Below are positions 1 to 9,961 of a stretch of DNA of 64,000 nt, piece after piece. Source of the stretch: Saposhnikovia divaricata (Eukaryota; Streptophyta; Magnoliopsida; Apiales; Apiaceae). The notes beneath the pieces were generated by a model. That model did not search any database and was not told the DNA's origin. It worked only from the letters and a program-made list of their open reading frames with translations. Made by a program: the position numbers and the translations under genes. Where the stretch lies: contig CM071597.1 in the NCBI GenBank assembly GCA_036435485.1, positions 12,145,881 through 12,209,880 on the forward strand. Reading direction: 5' to 3'. Position 1 is the first letter of the stretch. The number at the start of each line of letters is the position of its first letter.

Positions 1-74
1 AACTAGCATGGTGAATTATGAACTACGTGAAACTATATGCAATACTATGACTCGATTAATCAAACATCCTAAAT

Positions 75-111
75 CACCCCCAAACTTAAAATATTCAATG
101 TCCTCATTGAA
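75..111 (-). other. Stem-loop plus polypurine-like tract of element A
   Basis: On the minus strand a stem TTCAATG / CATTGAA closes an AGGA loop (94-111) and is followed by a TTTAAGTTTGGGGGTG tract (75-90). It lies about 30 nt after the stop of the env-like remnant. The same module occurs in elements B and D with different but still pairing stems. Confidence 0.6.
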
Positions 112-141
112 GGTATAGATAAAGGATAAAAGAGAACTCCC

Positions 142-230
142 CTAACTATCGGCATCGTCGCCTTCCTCGGGCAGTGAATCAGGTGGTGGAAATGAGCTCC
201 AACCTGAGGCTAATCCTGAAACTCGTTAAT
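142..230 (-). pseudogene. C-terminal remnant of the env-like ORF of element A
   Basis: The minus strand reads PPPDSLPEEGDDADS followed by a TAG at 144-142. This matches the end of the second downstream ORF of element B (PPPDSSEEDDEGDDSEDE). Upstream of it only about 200 bases separate it from the pol stop codon, whereas B has about 2.1 kb there, so nearly the whole env-like ORF has been lost from A by deletion. The upstream limit of the remnant is approximate. Confidence 0.6.
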
Positions 231-289
231 GACCTGCAAACTGAACAAAATCACACAAAATCAAACCACACATAAAAACACCAAACCTA

Positions 290-339
290 TGGGTTGCCTC
301 CCATGAAGCGCTGTCGTTAACGTCATTTAGCCGGACGTT
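290..339 (-). other. Conserved post-pol motif of element A (AGCGCTT-TGGGAGGCAACCCA and ACGTC hairpin)
   Basis: Just after the pol stop codon the minus strand carries an AACGTC/GACGTT inverted repeat (319-339), then AGCGCTTCATGGGAGGCAACCCA (290-312). The GGG..CCC part can itself fold. The same block sits in the same place in element B (40857-40904), and the second half occurs after the only ORF of element D (4923-4944). Its function is unknown to me. Confidence 0.65.
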
Positions 340-354
340 CCTTCTGCAACTCGA

Positions 355-2556
355 TCATGCTGGGGCAAGAAAAGCGGTGAATTCATCACGGTTCACCGTA
401 CCCCCAAGATAATGCTTAAGCCTCTGCCCATTCACCTTAAAAGACGCATCAGGTGACTTATCAAAAATTTCCACTGTACCATGCGAAAACACCGTTTTAA
501 CCGTGAACGGACCTGACCACCTTGACTTGAGCTTTCCAGGAAAAAGTCTTAGCCGAGAGTTGAAAAGCAGAACCATTTGACCCGGTACAAATGTCTTATG
601 TACCAATCTTCTATCATGCCATCTCTTGACCTTCTCCTTGTACAGCTTGTTATTCTCATAAGCCTGTAGACGAAGCTCATCAAGCTCATTCAGTTGAAGC
701 ATCCTCTTTTCACCAGCAACTTTCATGTCGAAGTTCAATTTCTTCAAAGCCCAGTATGCCTTGTGCTCAAGCTCGGTAGGCAAATGACAAGCCTTACCAC
801 ACACCAACTGAAAAGGAGACATACCCAGGGGTGTTTTATACGCGGTTCTGTATGCCCAAACAGCTTCGTCTAGCTTCAAGGACCAATCTTTCCTTGAAGG
901 ATTCACCACCTTTTCCAAAATCCGCTTGATTTCCCTGTTGGAGACTTCTGCCTGACCATTAGTTTGAGGATGATACGCTGTTGCAACCCGATGTGTCACA
1001 CGATACCTTGCCATTAATGCAGTGAATTTCTGATTGCAAAAATGTGTCCCCTCATCACAGATTATTGCTCGTGGAGTTCCGAAACGGGTAAATATGTTCT
1101 TGTGCAGAAAGTTTATCACCACTTTAGCATCGTTTGTAGGCAGATCTTTGACTTCTACCCATTTGGACACATAATCTATCGCTAGCAGAATGTACTGGTT
1201 GTTGCACGATGAGACAAATGGTCCCATGAAGTCTATCCCCCAAACATCGAAAATCTCAACTTCAAGAAGCATGTTGAGAGGCATATCATTCCTCTTGGAG
1301 ATATTTCCAACCCGTTGACAGCGGTCACATCCCAATACAAATTGATGAGAATCTTTAAACAAGGTTGGCCAGAAGAATCCTGCCTGAAGTACTCGAGCCG
1401 CGGTCTTCTCTCCACCATAATGACCACCGTATGTGGTAGAGTGGCAATCTCGCAAAATCTCCTTCGTTTCATTGTAAGGAATGCATCTCCTGATAATCTG
1501 ATCTGCTCCCTGCCTGAACAAGAATGGTTCATCCCATCGATACCACTTCACATCATGCAAAAACTTCTTCTTTTGGGCATAAGAGAATTCTGACGGAATG
1601 ACGTTGCTCACCAGATAATTCACAATATCTGCAAACCATGGCACTTCTCCGTGCACTACGAACAACTGCTCATCTGGGAATGATTCATTGATTAGCGTCT
1701 TATCCTTACCATGCTCCTCCAACCGTGATAGATGATCGGCTACCTGATTTTCTGTCCCCTTCTTGTCTTTTATTTCAAGCTCAAATTCTTGCAGCAGAAG
1801 AACCCAACGAATCAATCGCGATTTAGACTCTTTTTTTGAAAATAGATACCTAATGGTCGCATGATCAGTGTAGACTGTCACCTTCGTCCCAAGCAAATAG
1901 GACCTGAATTTCTCAAAACCATAGACAACTGCCAAAAGCTCTTTCTCCGTAGTGGTGTAATTTAGTTGTGCATCGTTAAGGGTTTTACTAGCATAGTAAA
2001 CCACATGAAAAACATTTTTCTTTCGCTGACCAAGCACAGCTCCTACGGTAAAATCGCTAGCGTCGCACATTAGCTCGAATGGCTCTTCCCAATTAGGTGC
2101 TGTAATAATCGGGGCTGATGTCAGCTTCTTCTTCAATAGCTCGAAAGCAGCCAAGCAATCATCATCGAACTTGAAAGGTTTGTCTTTCTCCAGCAAATTG
2201 CACAATGGCTTAGAAATTTTGGAGAAGTCTTGTATGAATCGTCGATAGAAACCTGCATGTCCAAGAAAGCTACGGATTCCTTTAATTGAGATTGGAGGAG
2301 GCAGTCGTTCAATAGTCTCTACTTTTGCCTTATCCACCTCGAGCCCTTTACTAGATACCTTGTGCCCAAGAATGATTCCTTCTTGCACCATGAAATGACA
2401 TTTCTCCCAATTGAGCACCATATTAGTCTCAACACATCTTTTCAGCACTAGGCTCAGGTTGTGCAAGCACTCATCGTACGAAGTTCCAAAAACTGAAAAG
2501 TCATCCATGAAAACCTCCACATTTATTCCAATCATGTCAGAGAATATGGCCATCAT
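355..2556 (-). pseudogene. Element A pol, 3' part: end of RT, RNase H, integrase
   Basis: An open frame of 733 codons begins just before the RT catalytic motif VFMDDFSVFG and continues through RNase H (MCDASDFTVGAVLG, then the TDHATIRYLF segment) and integrase. Integrase shows the HHCC zinc region (YGGHYGG...CDRCQRVG), the first Asp (WGIDFMGPF), the second Asp (IICDEGTHFCN) and the Glu (HPQTNGQAEVSNREIK). It ends in a basic tail without a chromodomain. It has no start codon of its own: it is the downstream half of one polyprotein, cut from its upstream half (9962-13212) by insertion of D. No internal stop is visible in this half. Confidence 0.9.
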
Positions 2557-2557
2557 G

Positions 2558-3817
2558 TGATAACATGTATTTTATATACATTTTGTCTTTTATTCTTCTG
2601 CATTTTTGTTAGTTTCGAATGTTGTTTTAATAATATTTGTTATGTTTTTCATCTTTCAGTGCCTCGTGCTTAATTGTTGAAAAGATGGATTATTTTGGGC
2701 TTGAAAGCGAAGATTATTCAAGAGGGAAGTTAGAAGATGAAAGCTCGCGATGTCGGGAGGTGTTTAATGTATTATCTTGAAGATTTTATCTCGTACGGGC
2801 TACTGTACGGCCGTTCGACAGGCCGTTCAAAGGAGCAGATTTCTGTAAGGGCAGCTGTACGGCCGTTCGACAGGCCGTACGTCCCCTGCTGTGTGTTAAA
2901 ATAAATATAGCCAAACACATCTCATCTTCATATCTTAACCTACAACTTCCAATCTTATCTTCACATCTTATTTTCCTCTCATCTTAGCCTCTTCAAGAAC
3001 ACAATTAGGGTTAGTAGGAATTAGAGAGGAGACATTAATTACTTGTAATCTAGCATTGATTATGAGTAACTAACTCCATATATTTGGCTCAAGGAAGCAT
3101 CTCTTGTACTAAACCCATTCAATTTAAGTAAGATCTATTTCACTCTATCTTGAATTCTTGAGTTGTATTGTTTATGATTTTGCTTGGAGAATTGTAAGTT
3201 GCTTCAATTTGCTCTTCTTGTAATATCAATTGCTAATTGTTTGTGCTAATCCGTAATTGTTAGTACATTCATTATAGTAGCACAAGTTTAGTGTACCTAA
3301 ATTCTCAAGATTCAAGTGCAAATACCTAGGTTGAGCTTCTCATCCTTGGGTTTGTCCTAGCCTCTCTTTGTTTAATTCCTTGACTTGGTTAAATTGATAG
3401 TGCTTCATTATTGGTTGCTAGTGTCAAGAGAGCTAATTTATGTGCTTCACTAAATTAGTGTTTATAATAGAAGAGAAATAAGTGATTGTGTGCTTCACCA
3501 ATTATCTTGGTTAGGTAGAGTTGGATATATTTTGCTTGTTGGGTTGAAGTGCTTGATTTGCATTAATCCTTGGGTCAAATAACTCTATATCTTGCTAATT
3601 CCCTCATTGTGTTGTGTTGGTAAATTTGGATGTTTGTCATTAACATAGTTGTATCTTTGTAGTAATTTATTTATTGTATGCAAGGTGTTTGATAGAACAC
3701 CTCAACCAAACTCAAAATCCCCCTCATTTACACACTTCTAAATTGTAAGAGATAATCTACTCGGAATCGATATTGAGAGTCCTTCCCCGTGAACGAACTT
3801 ACGAAAGACTACCTTCA
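2558..3817 (+). repeat. 5' LTR of element D
   Basis: It starts TGATAACATG and ends ACCTTCA, next to the primer binding site. A TATA-like stretch AAATAAATATAG lies at 2899-2910, about a quarter of the way in. Upstream of it is a GC-rich segment (about 2811-2880) with two copies of CTGTACGGCCGTTCGACAGG, each able to fold, which stand out in an otherwise AT-rich LTR. Confidence 0.93.
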
Positions 3818-3820
3818 AAT

Positions 3821-3838
3821 TGGCGCCGCTGCCGGGGA
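3821..3838 (+). promoter_or_regulatory. Primer binding site of element D
   Basis: TGGCGCCGCTGCCGGGGA begins three bases after the LTR. The same 18 bases are used by elements A and B. It resembles the complement of the 3' end of plant tRNA-Asp, the usual Athila primer; the tRNA identity is recalled, not checked. Confidence 0.85.
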
Positions 3839-3987
3839 AGGCAACAATATTAATTTTGAGTTAATTGTTTCTTATATTTTAGATTTTATCTTTGTATATA
3901 GTTTTTTTTTCTTTCTTTGTTTTTTTTGTTATTGGTGTGTCTTCATGTTTATTGGATATAGACATGAACTAACTCTTTCAGGAGACG

Positions 3988-4878
3988 ATGGATAGTTATT
4001 TTGGTTGGAATAACGCTCAAGATTTCACCTATGATCAAGAACGATATCAAGATTTTAATTCTTTTCAGAATTTTAATGCGTATCAGGTGAATTCTTTATA
4101 TTCTACAAACTCATGCTATGATCCTTACCCTCCTAGCATCGATTATTCATATGCTTGTGAAAATCAATGTTATGATCCGCAATATAATTCCCAAGACCAT
4201 CAAGGGTCTTCTTCATCTACATTGTCATCACTTGAAGAAATGATGAAGCAAATGGCGGCAAATAACCTCCAATTTCAAAACATCACTTTTCAAAGTATAT
4301 CCAACTTGGAAAAGAGCACTTCTCAAATGGAAAAGAACATTTCTCAAAGCATATCCAACTTGGAAAAGCAAATGAGTCAACTAGCCGAATCCGTGAGTCG
4401 ATTAGAGGAGGTCAATTCTCCTACTGATCATGATTCTTGTTTTGTAATTGATGAAAATGTTGTGCATGATGAATTTGCTTGTTTAGTTGACGATTGCCCT
4501 AAGCTTAATAATGATGAATTGGATGCAGTTGAGCATCTACCAAATTTAGAAAATACTTTTGTGCTTAATGAATTGGTAGATGAGGTAAAATTTGATGAAT
4601 GTCCAATTGAAATTGAGAAGGAATTTGAGCTTAAGATTGATGAGATTGAAATTTTTGCTTGGGTATATAAGGATCCAATTTGGGAACAATTTTTGAGTCG
4701 TAGTTATAATGATTATTCTGACAATTTTTCTAACTACTTTTCTTTTTCAAAGTCTCTTGAAGATGTGAAGATCATAAAAATATTTTTATATTTTTATGGA
4801 TCAAAGGTATATTTGCACACCTTGTTCTTATTATTGATTCGTAGGTATGTGCATTTATTTGCTTTTTCACCTCATTAG
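3988..4878 (+). CDS. Gag-like coiled-coil protein of non-autonomous element D
   Basis: A 296-codon ORF, the only substantial one in D, starts 150 bp after the primer binding site. The first ~75 residues are rich in Tyr, Asn, Gln and Asp. Residues of about 80-145 form a repeated helical segment (MMKQMAANNLQFQ, then three SISNLEK/MEKNIS-type repeats ending MSQLAESVSRLEE) that should make a coiled coil. This segment recalls the LENQIGQI stretch between the zinc knuckle and protease in the Gag of A and B. An acidic region follows, and the last ~30 residues are hydrophobic. There is no zinc knuckle and no enzyme domain. A role in co-assembly with an Athila Gag is inference; the homology is weak by eye. 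Confidence 0.6.
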   Translation: MDSYFGWNNAQDFTYDQERYQDFNSFQNFNAYQVNSLYSTNSCYDPYPPSIDYSYACENQCYDPQYNSQDHQGSSSSTLSSLEEMMKQMAANNLQFQNITFQSISNLEKSTSQMEKNISQSISNLEKQMSQLAESVSRLEEVNSPTDHDSCFVIDENVVHDEFACLVDDCPKLNNDELDAVEHLPNLENTFVLNELVDEVKFDECPIEIEKEFELKIDEIEIFAWVYKDPIWEQFLSRSYNDYSDNFSNYFSFSKSLEDVKIIKIFLYFYGSKVYLHTLFLLLIRRYVHLFAFSPH

Positions 4879-4922
4879 TTAGAATAGTTGTATAAATAAG
4901 TCGAGCCAACGACAATAAACAA

Positions 4923-4944
4923 AGCGCTTTTGGGAGGCAACCCA
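4923..4944 (+). other. Post-ORF motif of element D shared with A and B
   Basis: AGCGCTT followed by TTGGGAGGCAACCCA, 45 bp after the ORF stop. The same motif follows pol in elements A (290-312, minus) and B (40857-40879, minus). The surrounding sequence of D is otherwise unlike theirs. Confidence 0.65.
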
Positions 4945-6288
4945 AGGTACGCATGTATTTGTATATTTTTTATGTGTGTGTTAGATTTCATGCATTTATG
5001 TAGGGTGTTATTCATATTGTGGATTTGAGGATTGATCTAAATATTAGTGAGTGGGGATCCCATTTTTCATCTATTTTAATTCTAAGAAAATAACCCAAAA
5101 AAAAAAAATTTATTATGTATTTTTGTGGTGTGATTAATGAATTTTATAATAGATTTTCAAAAAAAAAATTGTAATAATAATGCCCCGCTCAATAATATTT
5201 AGTATCGTTAATTCTCATTTTTATGATTTTATATTTTTTTTCCACTTGTGCCATGATGTGTTTGTTTCATGTTTTCAGGAATTAATATTTTATTCAAGCA
5301 TTCAAGGATTTGGGTGAATTTTTTTAAAAAAAAAAAGAAAAAAAAATAGTTTTTGTGAAATTTTGGGGCTGTACGGGCTGTCGTACGGGATGCAAGCCGT
5401 GCAACAAACCGTGCAGCAGCCCGTACATTTTTCTTTCGCTTCTGTCAAGATGGTAGTGCAAAATGAGTGGAATTTTTAGCACTCCACCCACTTGTTGTAC
5501 AGGCTGTGCAACTTTGTCTAAAAAAATTTGCAATCACAGTTCATTCTCCTCTTCTCCGCACCTCACCATTCTATCCCACGCCTTCTCCCTCTTTCCCGTG
5601 CTACGCCACAACCGACCTCCCTTCCGTTCCGCGCATTCATTCCCACCAGTTCAACCCCTCCCCTGTCCAACGCACCAGCCCCCCTTCTCTTCGCAATTCC
5701 AGCCTAACCGTTTTCTCCTCCACCGTGACCTCTTTCTCTCCGTTCTCGCCATTACCTCCACCCACCCCATTTTCTTCTTCCTTCTATCCCACCTTCTTCA
5801 TTCTCCAATTCCCCAATCCCTCCTACCACAACACAACCACCTCCTATTTCACCACCTGTCACCCACTTTCCGCAACAACAAGTTGCTCATCCACTCCAAT
5901 CACCCAACCCACCCCACCAGCCCCCCGTACGTCACTTCTGACCACTCCACCACATCGCCTTCCCCCCCTCCCCTTTCATATCCCTCGACTTCACACAACC
6001 AACCCCCCTCCCCTATTTTTAATTTTTTTTTTACTTTTGTTTTTTTTAGTTTTTTTTTAATTCTATTTTGATTTTATTTATTTTTAATTCTATTTCATCT
6101 TGATTTTGTTTTAATTTTAATTTTATTAATATTTTAGTTTTAAATTTTGATTTTATTTTAGTTTTAGTTTTAAATTAGATTTTTGATTTTATTATTAATT
6201 ACATAATTATTTTATTTTTATTTTTTTATTTTAGTTTTAAATTTTATTTTTCATTTTAATTTTAATTCATTTTAAAATTTTATTTTTG

Positions 6289-6319
<31 letters not shown>

Positions 6320-7000
6320 TTATTTTTATTTTTTTTGCTAAGCTTTTTAATTTTATTATTAAATACTTAGTTATTTTATTTTATTTTATTTTAGTTTTAA
6401 AATTTGATTTATTATTAATTTGTTAGTTTATTATTATTATTATTATTATTATATTTTTTTATTTTTTATTTTATTTTTATTTCATTTCATTTTATTTTAT
6501 TTCATTTTATTTTTTTTAAAAAAAAAACCAAAAAACAAAATTTAATTCTTTTTCTTTTTGAATTTAGTTTTAAATTTTGTAAAACTAGGTAATTATTTTA
6601 TTTTATTTTAGTTTTAAATTTGATTTTTAATTTTATTATTATTTCGGTTTTAAATTTGATTTGATTTTTATTTTATTTTATTATTAATAGGTTAGTTATT
6701 TTATTTTATTATATTTTCTTTTCTTTTTATTTTTTATTTAAAAAAAAACAAAAACATATATATTACTTATTTATAAATCCTTAATTAGTTTTTTTTAGTG
6801 GCTTTGTAGGGTGTGGATTTGGCTTGTTGGTTATTTTCGTTGGGATGATTGTGATTGGTGGCATTAATCCAATTCTCGGCTTGCAATTTCGGAGTTGGAT
6901 TTGGGCAAATATGATGGTGCTCCCAATCCTCGTTGCTTATTTTTAGGGGAGTTTCCTTTCACTTTTGTTTCTACTTCATTTTTATTTATTTATTTGTCAT
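4945..7000 (+). other. Non-coding interior of element D: GC-rich hairpin, C-rich low-G tract, AT-rich low-complexity DNA
   Basis: No convincing gene. Around 5368-5430 a perfect 11-bp inverted repeat (TGTACGGGCTG / CAGCCCGTACA) encloses smaller GTACGG and CCGTGCA repeats. From about 5530 to 6010 the plus strand is C- and T-rich and very poor in G, which opens two overlapping proline/serine-rich frames that I do not regard as genes. From 6010 to 6760 the DNA is almost pure A/T with ATT and TTTTA runs. Confidence 0.6.
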
Positions 7001-7034
7001 GCATGAGGACATGCCATGTTTTAAGTGGGGGAAG
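7001..7034 (+). other. Internal stem-loop plus polypurine-like tract of element D
   Basis: GCATG-AGGA-CATGC (7001-7014) is followed within five bases by TTTTAAGTGGGGGAAG (7019-7034). It copies the arrangement at the true polypurine tract of D but lies 1.66 kb upstream. A candidate second plus-strand priming site. Confidence 0.5.
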
Positions 7035-7805
7035 GATTGTTCATTTTGATGTCCGTCTTGTTGTCCATTTTGTTTGCATTTGGGAAATAAGTTTAGTCAT
7101 GAGTGTGTTTACTTGTTTTTAAAATTTAAGACATTGTGAGCTTGCAGCCTTGTTTTCTCCTATTTCGTGCCGAGCATTGCCAATTTGATGTGAATCTATA
7201 AGTTTGATGCACCTTATTGCACACACACACACTTTTAAAGGGCATGAAAAGTCTAGCTTGTTTGTAATTAAATTGTGAGCATGACGATTATCTCTTAGCA
7301 TGCATGGAATCAAATCGAGAAGATGTTATTACAACTTAAACCTTGTGAGGCCTTGAACGATGATTCTTTTGCTTGTGTGTTGCTCCCTCTTTATGTATGT
7401 TTGTTGCTCTAGGGCTTGCATTAAACCTTTATTCATGGATGCACCATAATAAGGAAATTCTTTTTAGGATAACCTTTTTGACCTTTTTAGCTTGTGAACC
7501 ATGAAAATAATCCCTAGTTACCCATTTGAAGCTTATATCCATATTTTTCTTCGTCACTTTTTCCTTTTATACATGAGTCAAAGCCAAATACTTCACTCTC
7601 GACCTAGTTGAGCTAGTTGAGTCTTGGAAAGAATTGATTGATGAGCATGTGAATTTGGAGAAGTTGTGAAAAGGAAGGATTCTAATTATTGTAAGTGGGA
7701 ACTAGTTTGATGTGTATATCTAGATGTGGTTCAAAGTTCTTTGTAGTATTTATTTATGTTATGCATCCCCTTTGCTAAAAAAAATAATAATAATAAAGGG
7801 GATGT

Positions 7806-7837
<32 letters not shown>

Positions 7838-8503
7838 AAAAAAAGGGAAAAAGAAAAAGAAAAAGCAATAAATCTTTGTACATTATTTTGATTCAAATTT
7901 CTTGGTAAATGTGGTTGTGCTTTGTAATTTTAAATGAGTGGAGACATTCTTTAGTTTGAGAATTTGGTGGATGAAGCGAGCAAGCGTCATTTTGACTCAA
8001 CTAGCGAGACTTTTACACCTTCCTTTAACTTAAATTTTCACACCTTCACCCAAGCCTCATTACAACCCATTTTATGAATTCCTTGTTTTTGGTGCAATCC
8101 GGAATTTAGGTGAACATGCAAGGTCAAGTAGAGCGCATGCATTTAGACTTGGAGTTGAGTGAAATCTCTAGCCCATACTTGTGTGATACATAATTGAGAG
8201 ATGTGAGATTTTTCACCATACGATTTCATCTTCTTAATGCGAAGCCGTGTATGCTTTGTGATAATCTTGTCTAGTGTTCACGATTGAAGTGCATTCATTC
8301 TATCTTTAATGTCTTTGTTACATCTTGCACAAGGTGTGTTATCTTGATTCTTGAATTGGTTGTTAGCTCGTTTTAGTGGATGACAAGGTGAATAGCTCTA
8401 TATGTTTGATTTTAGTTACAAGTAGACGGCTCGGACATGTGAGTGTAGTAGTTAGCTTAATTAGTAGGTATTGTTAGTTTTTTGTTTATTGGTGATTTTT
8501 GTG

Positions 8504-8634
8504 ATTTTGTGGGTACATCATCTATAAACCCTCACGAGACCTCACTCGTCCACTAGGGCTACCTAGGGGTTCCAAGGGCTTGTTGCATATGCCAAATGCA
8601 ACCGTGATCACCTACGGAAGTGGTACTAGTTAGA
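8504..8634 (+). other. Conserved ~130-bp block upstream of the 3' LTR of D
   Basis: This stretch matches 37381-37510 of element B (opposite strand) almost base for base over long runs, although most of the rest of D and B does not align by eye. It contains a perfect 7-bp stem GTTGCAT / ATGCAAC with a 7-nt loop (8582-8602) that is identical in B. It ends about 60 bp before the LTR in both elements. Confidence 0.75.
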
Positions 8635-8658
8635 AGTATATGGTGTTGTTAATATTAG

Positions 8659-8696
8659 TTTGCTCGGGACTAGCAAAGTTCAAGTGGGGGAAGATT
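8659..8696 (+). promoter_or_regulatory. Polypurine tract of element D with preceding stem-loop
   Basis: A stem TTTGCT / AGCAAA closes a CGGGACT loop (8659-8677). AAGTGGGGGAAGATT then abuts the 3' LTR at 8697. The purine run next to the LTR is the expected primer for plus-strand synthesis. Confidence 0.85.
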
Positions 8697-9956
8697 TGAT
8701 AACATGTATTTTATATACATTTTGTCTTTTATTCTTCTGCATTTTTGTTAGTTTCGAATGTTGTTTTAATAATATTTGTTATGTTTTTCATCTTTCAGTG
8801 CCTCGTGCTTAATTGTTGAAAAGATGGATTATTTTGGGCTTGAAAGCGAAGATTATTCAAGAGGGAAGTTAGAAGATGAAAGCTCGCGATGTCGGGAGGT
8901 GTTTAATGTATTATCTTGAAGATTTTATCTCGTACGGGCTACTGTACGGCCGTTCGACAGGCCGTTCAAAGGAGCAGATTTCTGTAAGGGCAGCTGTACG
9001 GCCGTTCGACAGGCCGTACGTCCCCTGCTGTGTGTTAAAATAAATATAGCCAAACACATCTCATCTTCATATCTTAACCTACAACTTCCAATCTTATCTT
9101 CACATCTTATTTTCCTCTCATCTTAGCCTCTTCAAGAACACAATTAGGGTTAGTAGGAATTAGAGAGGAGACATTAATTACTTGTAATCTAGCATTGATT
9201 ATGAGTAACTAACTCCATATATTTGGCTCAAGGAAGCATCTCTTGTACTAAACCCATTCAATTTAAGTAAGATCTATTTCACTCTATCTTGAATTCTTGA
9301 GTTGTATTGTTTATGATTTTGCTTGGAGAATTGTAAGTTGCTTCAATTTGCTCTTCTTGTAATATCAATTGCTAATTGTTTGTGCTAATCCGTAATTGTT
9401 AGTACATTCATTATAGTAGCACAAGTTTAGTGTACCTAAATTCTCAAGATTCAAGTGCAAATACCTAGGTTGAGCTTCTCATCCTTGGGTTTGTCCTAGC
9501 CTCTCTTTGTTTAATTCCTTGACTTGGTTAAATTGATAGTGCTTCATTATTGGTTGCTAGTGTCAAGAGAGCTAATTTATGTGCTTCACTAAATTAGTGT
9601 TTATAATAGAAGAGAAATAAGTGATTGTGTGCTTCACCAATTATCTTGGTTAGGTAGAGTTGGATATATTTTGCTTGTTGGGTTGAAGTGCTTGATTTGC
9701 ATTAATCCTTGGGTCAAATAACTCTATATCTTGCTAATTCCCTCATTGTGTTGTGTTGGTAAATTTGGATGTTTGTCATTAACATAGTTGTATCTTTGTA
9801 GTAATTTATTTATTGTATGCAAGGTGTTTGATAGAACACCTCAACCAAACTCAAAATCCCCCTCATTTACACACTTCTAAATTGTAAGAGATAATCTACT
9901 CGGAATCGATATTGAGAGTCCTTCCCCGTGAACAAACTTACGAAAGACTACCTTCA
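8697..9956 (+). repeat. 3' LTR of element D
   Basis: Same length (1260 bp) as the 5' LTR, one visible difference, ending in CTTCA before the TCATG duplication at 9957-9961. Confidence 0.93.
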
Positions 9957-9961
9957 TCATG

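Larger units (their letters stand above)
2558..9956 (+). mobile_element. Element D: young non-autonomous LTR retrotransposon inserted in element A
   Basis: Two 1260-bp direct repeats (2558-3817 and 8697-9956) begin TGATAACATG and end CTTCA. They flank a primer binding site, one 296-residue ORF, about 3.8 kb of non-coding DNA and a polypurine tract. A 5-bp target duplication TCATG lies at 2553-2557 and 9957-9961. I saw one difference between the LTRs (GAACGAAC at 3791 against GAACAAAC at 9930), so the insertion is very recent: of the order of tens of thousands of years at commonly used plant rates. There is no protease, RT, RNase H or integrase, so mobilisation must have come from another element. 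Shared cis motifs point to Athila elements like A and B. Confidence 0.93.

Noticed and set aside
3789..3995. 68-codon ORF spanning LTR end, primer site and leader of D
   Set aside because: Begins inside the LTR and crosses the primer binding site; hydrophobic stretch from a T-rich leader.
5463..6071. Two overlapping Pro/Ser-rich ORFs in D
   Set aside because: They arise from a G-poor C/T-rich tract that contains few stop codons. Low complexity, no domain, and both frames are open at once.
6895..7122. 75-codon ORF in D over the internal polypurine module
   Set aside because: Short, no similarity to known proteins, and lies in the non-coding 3' part of the element.
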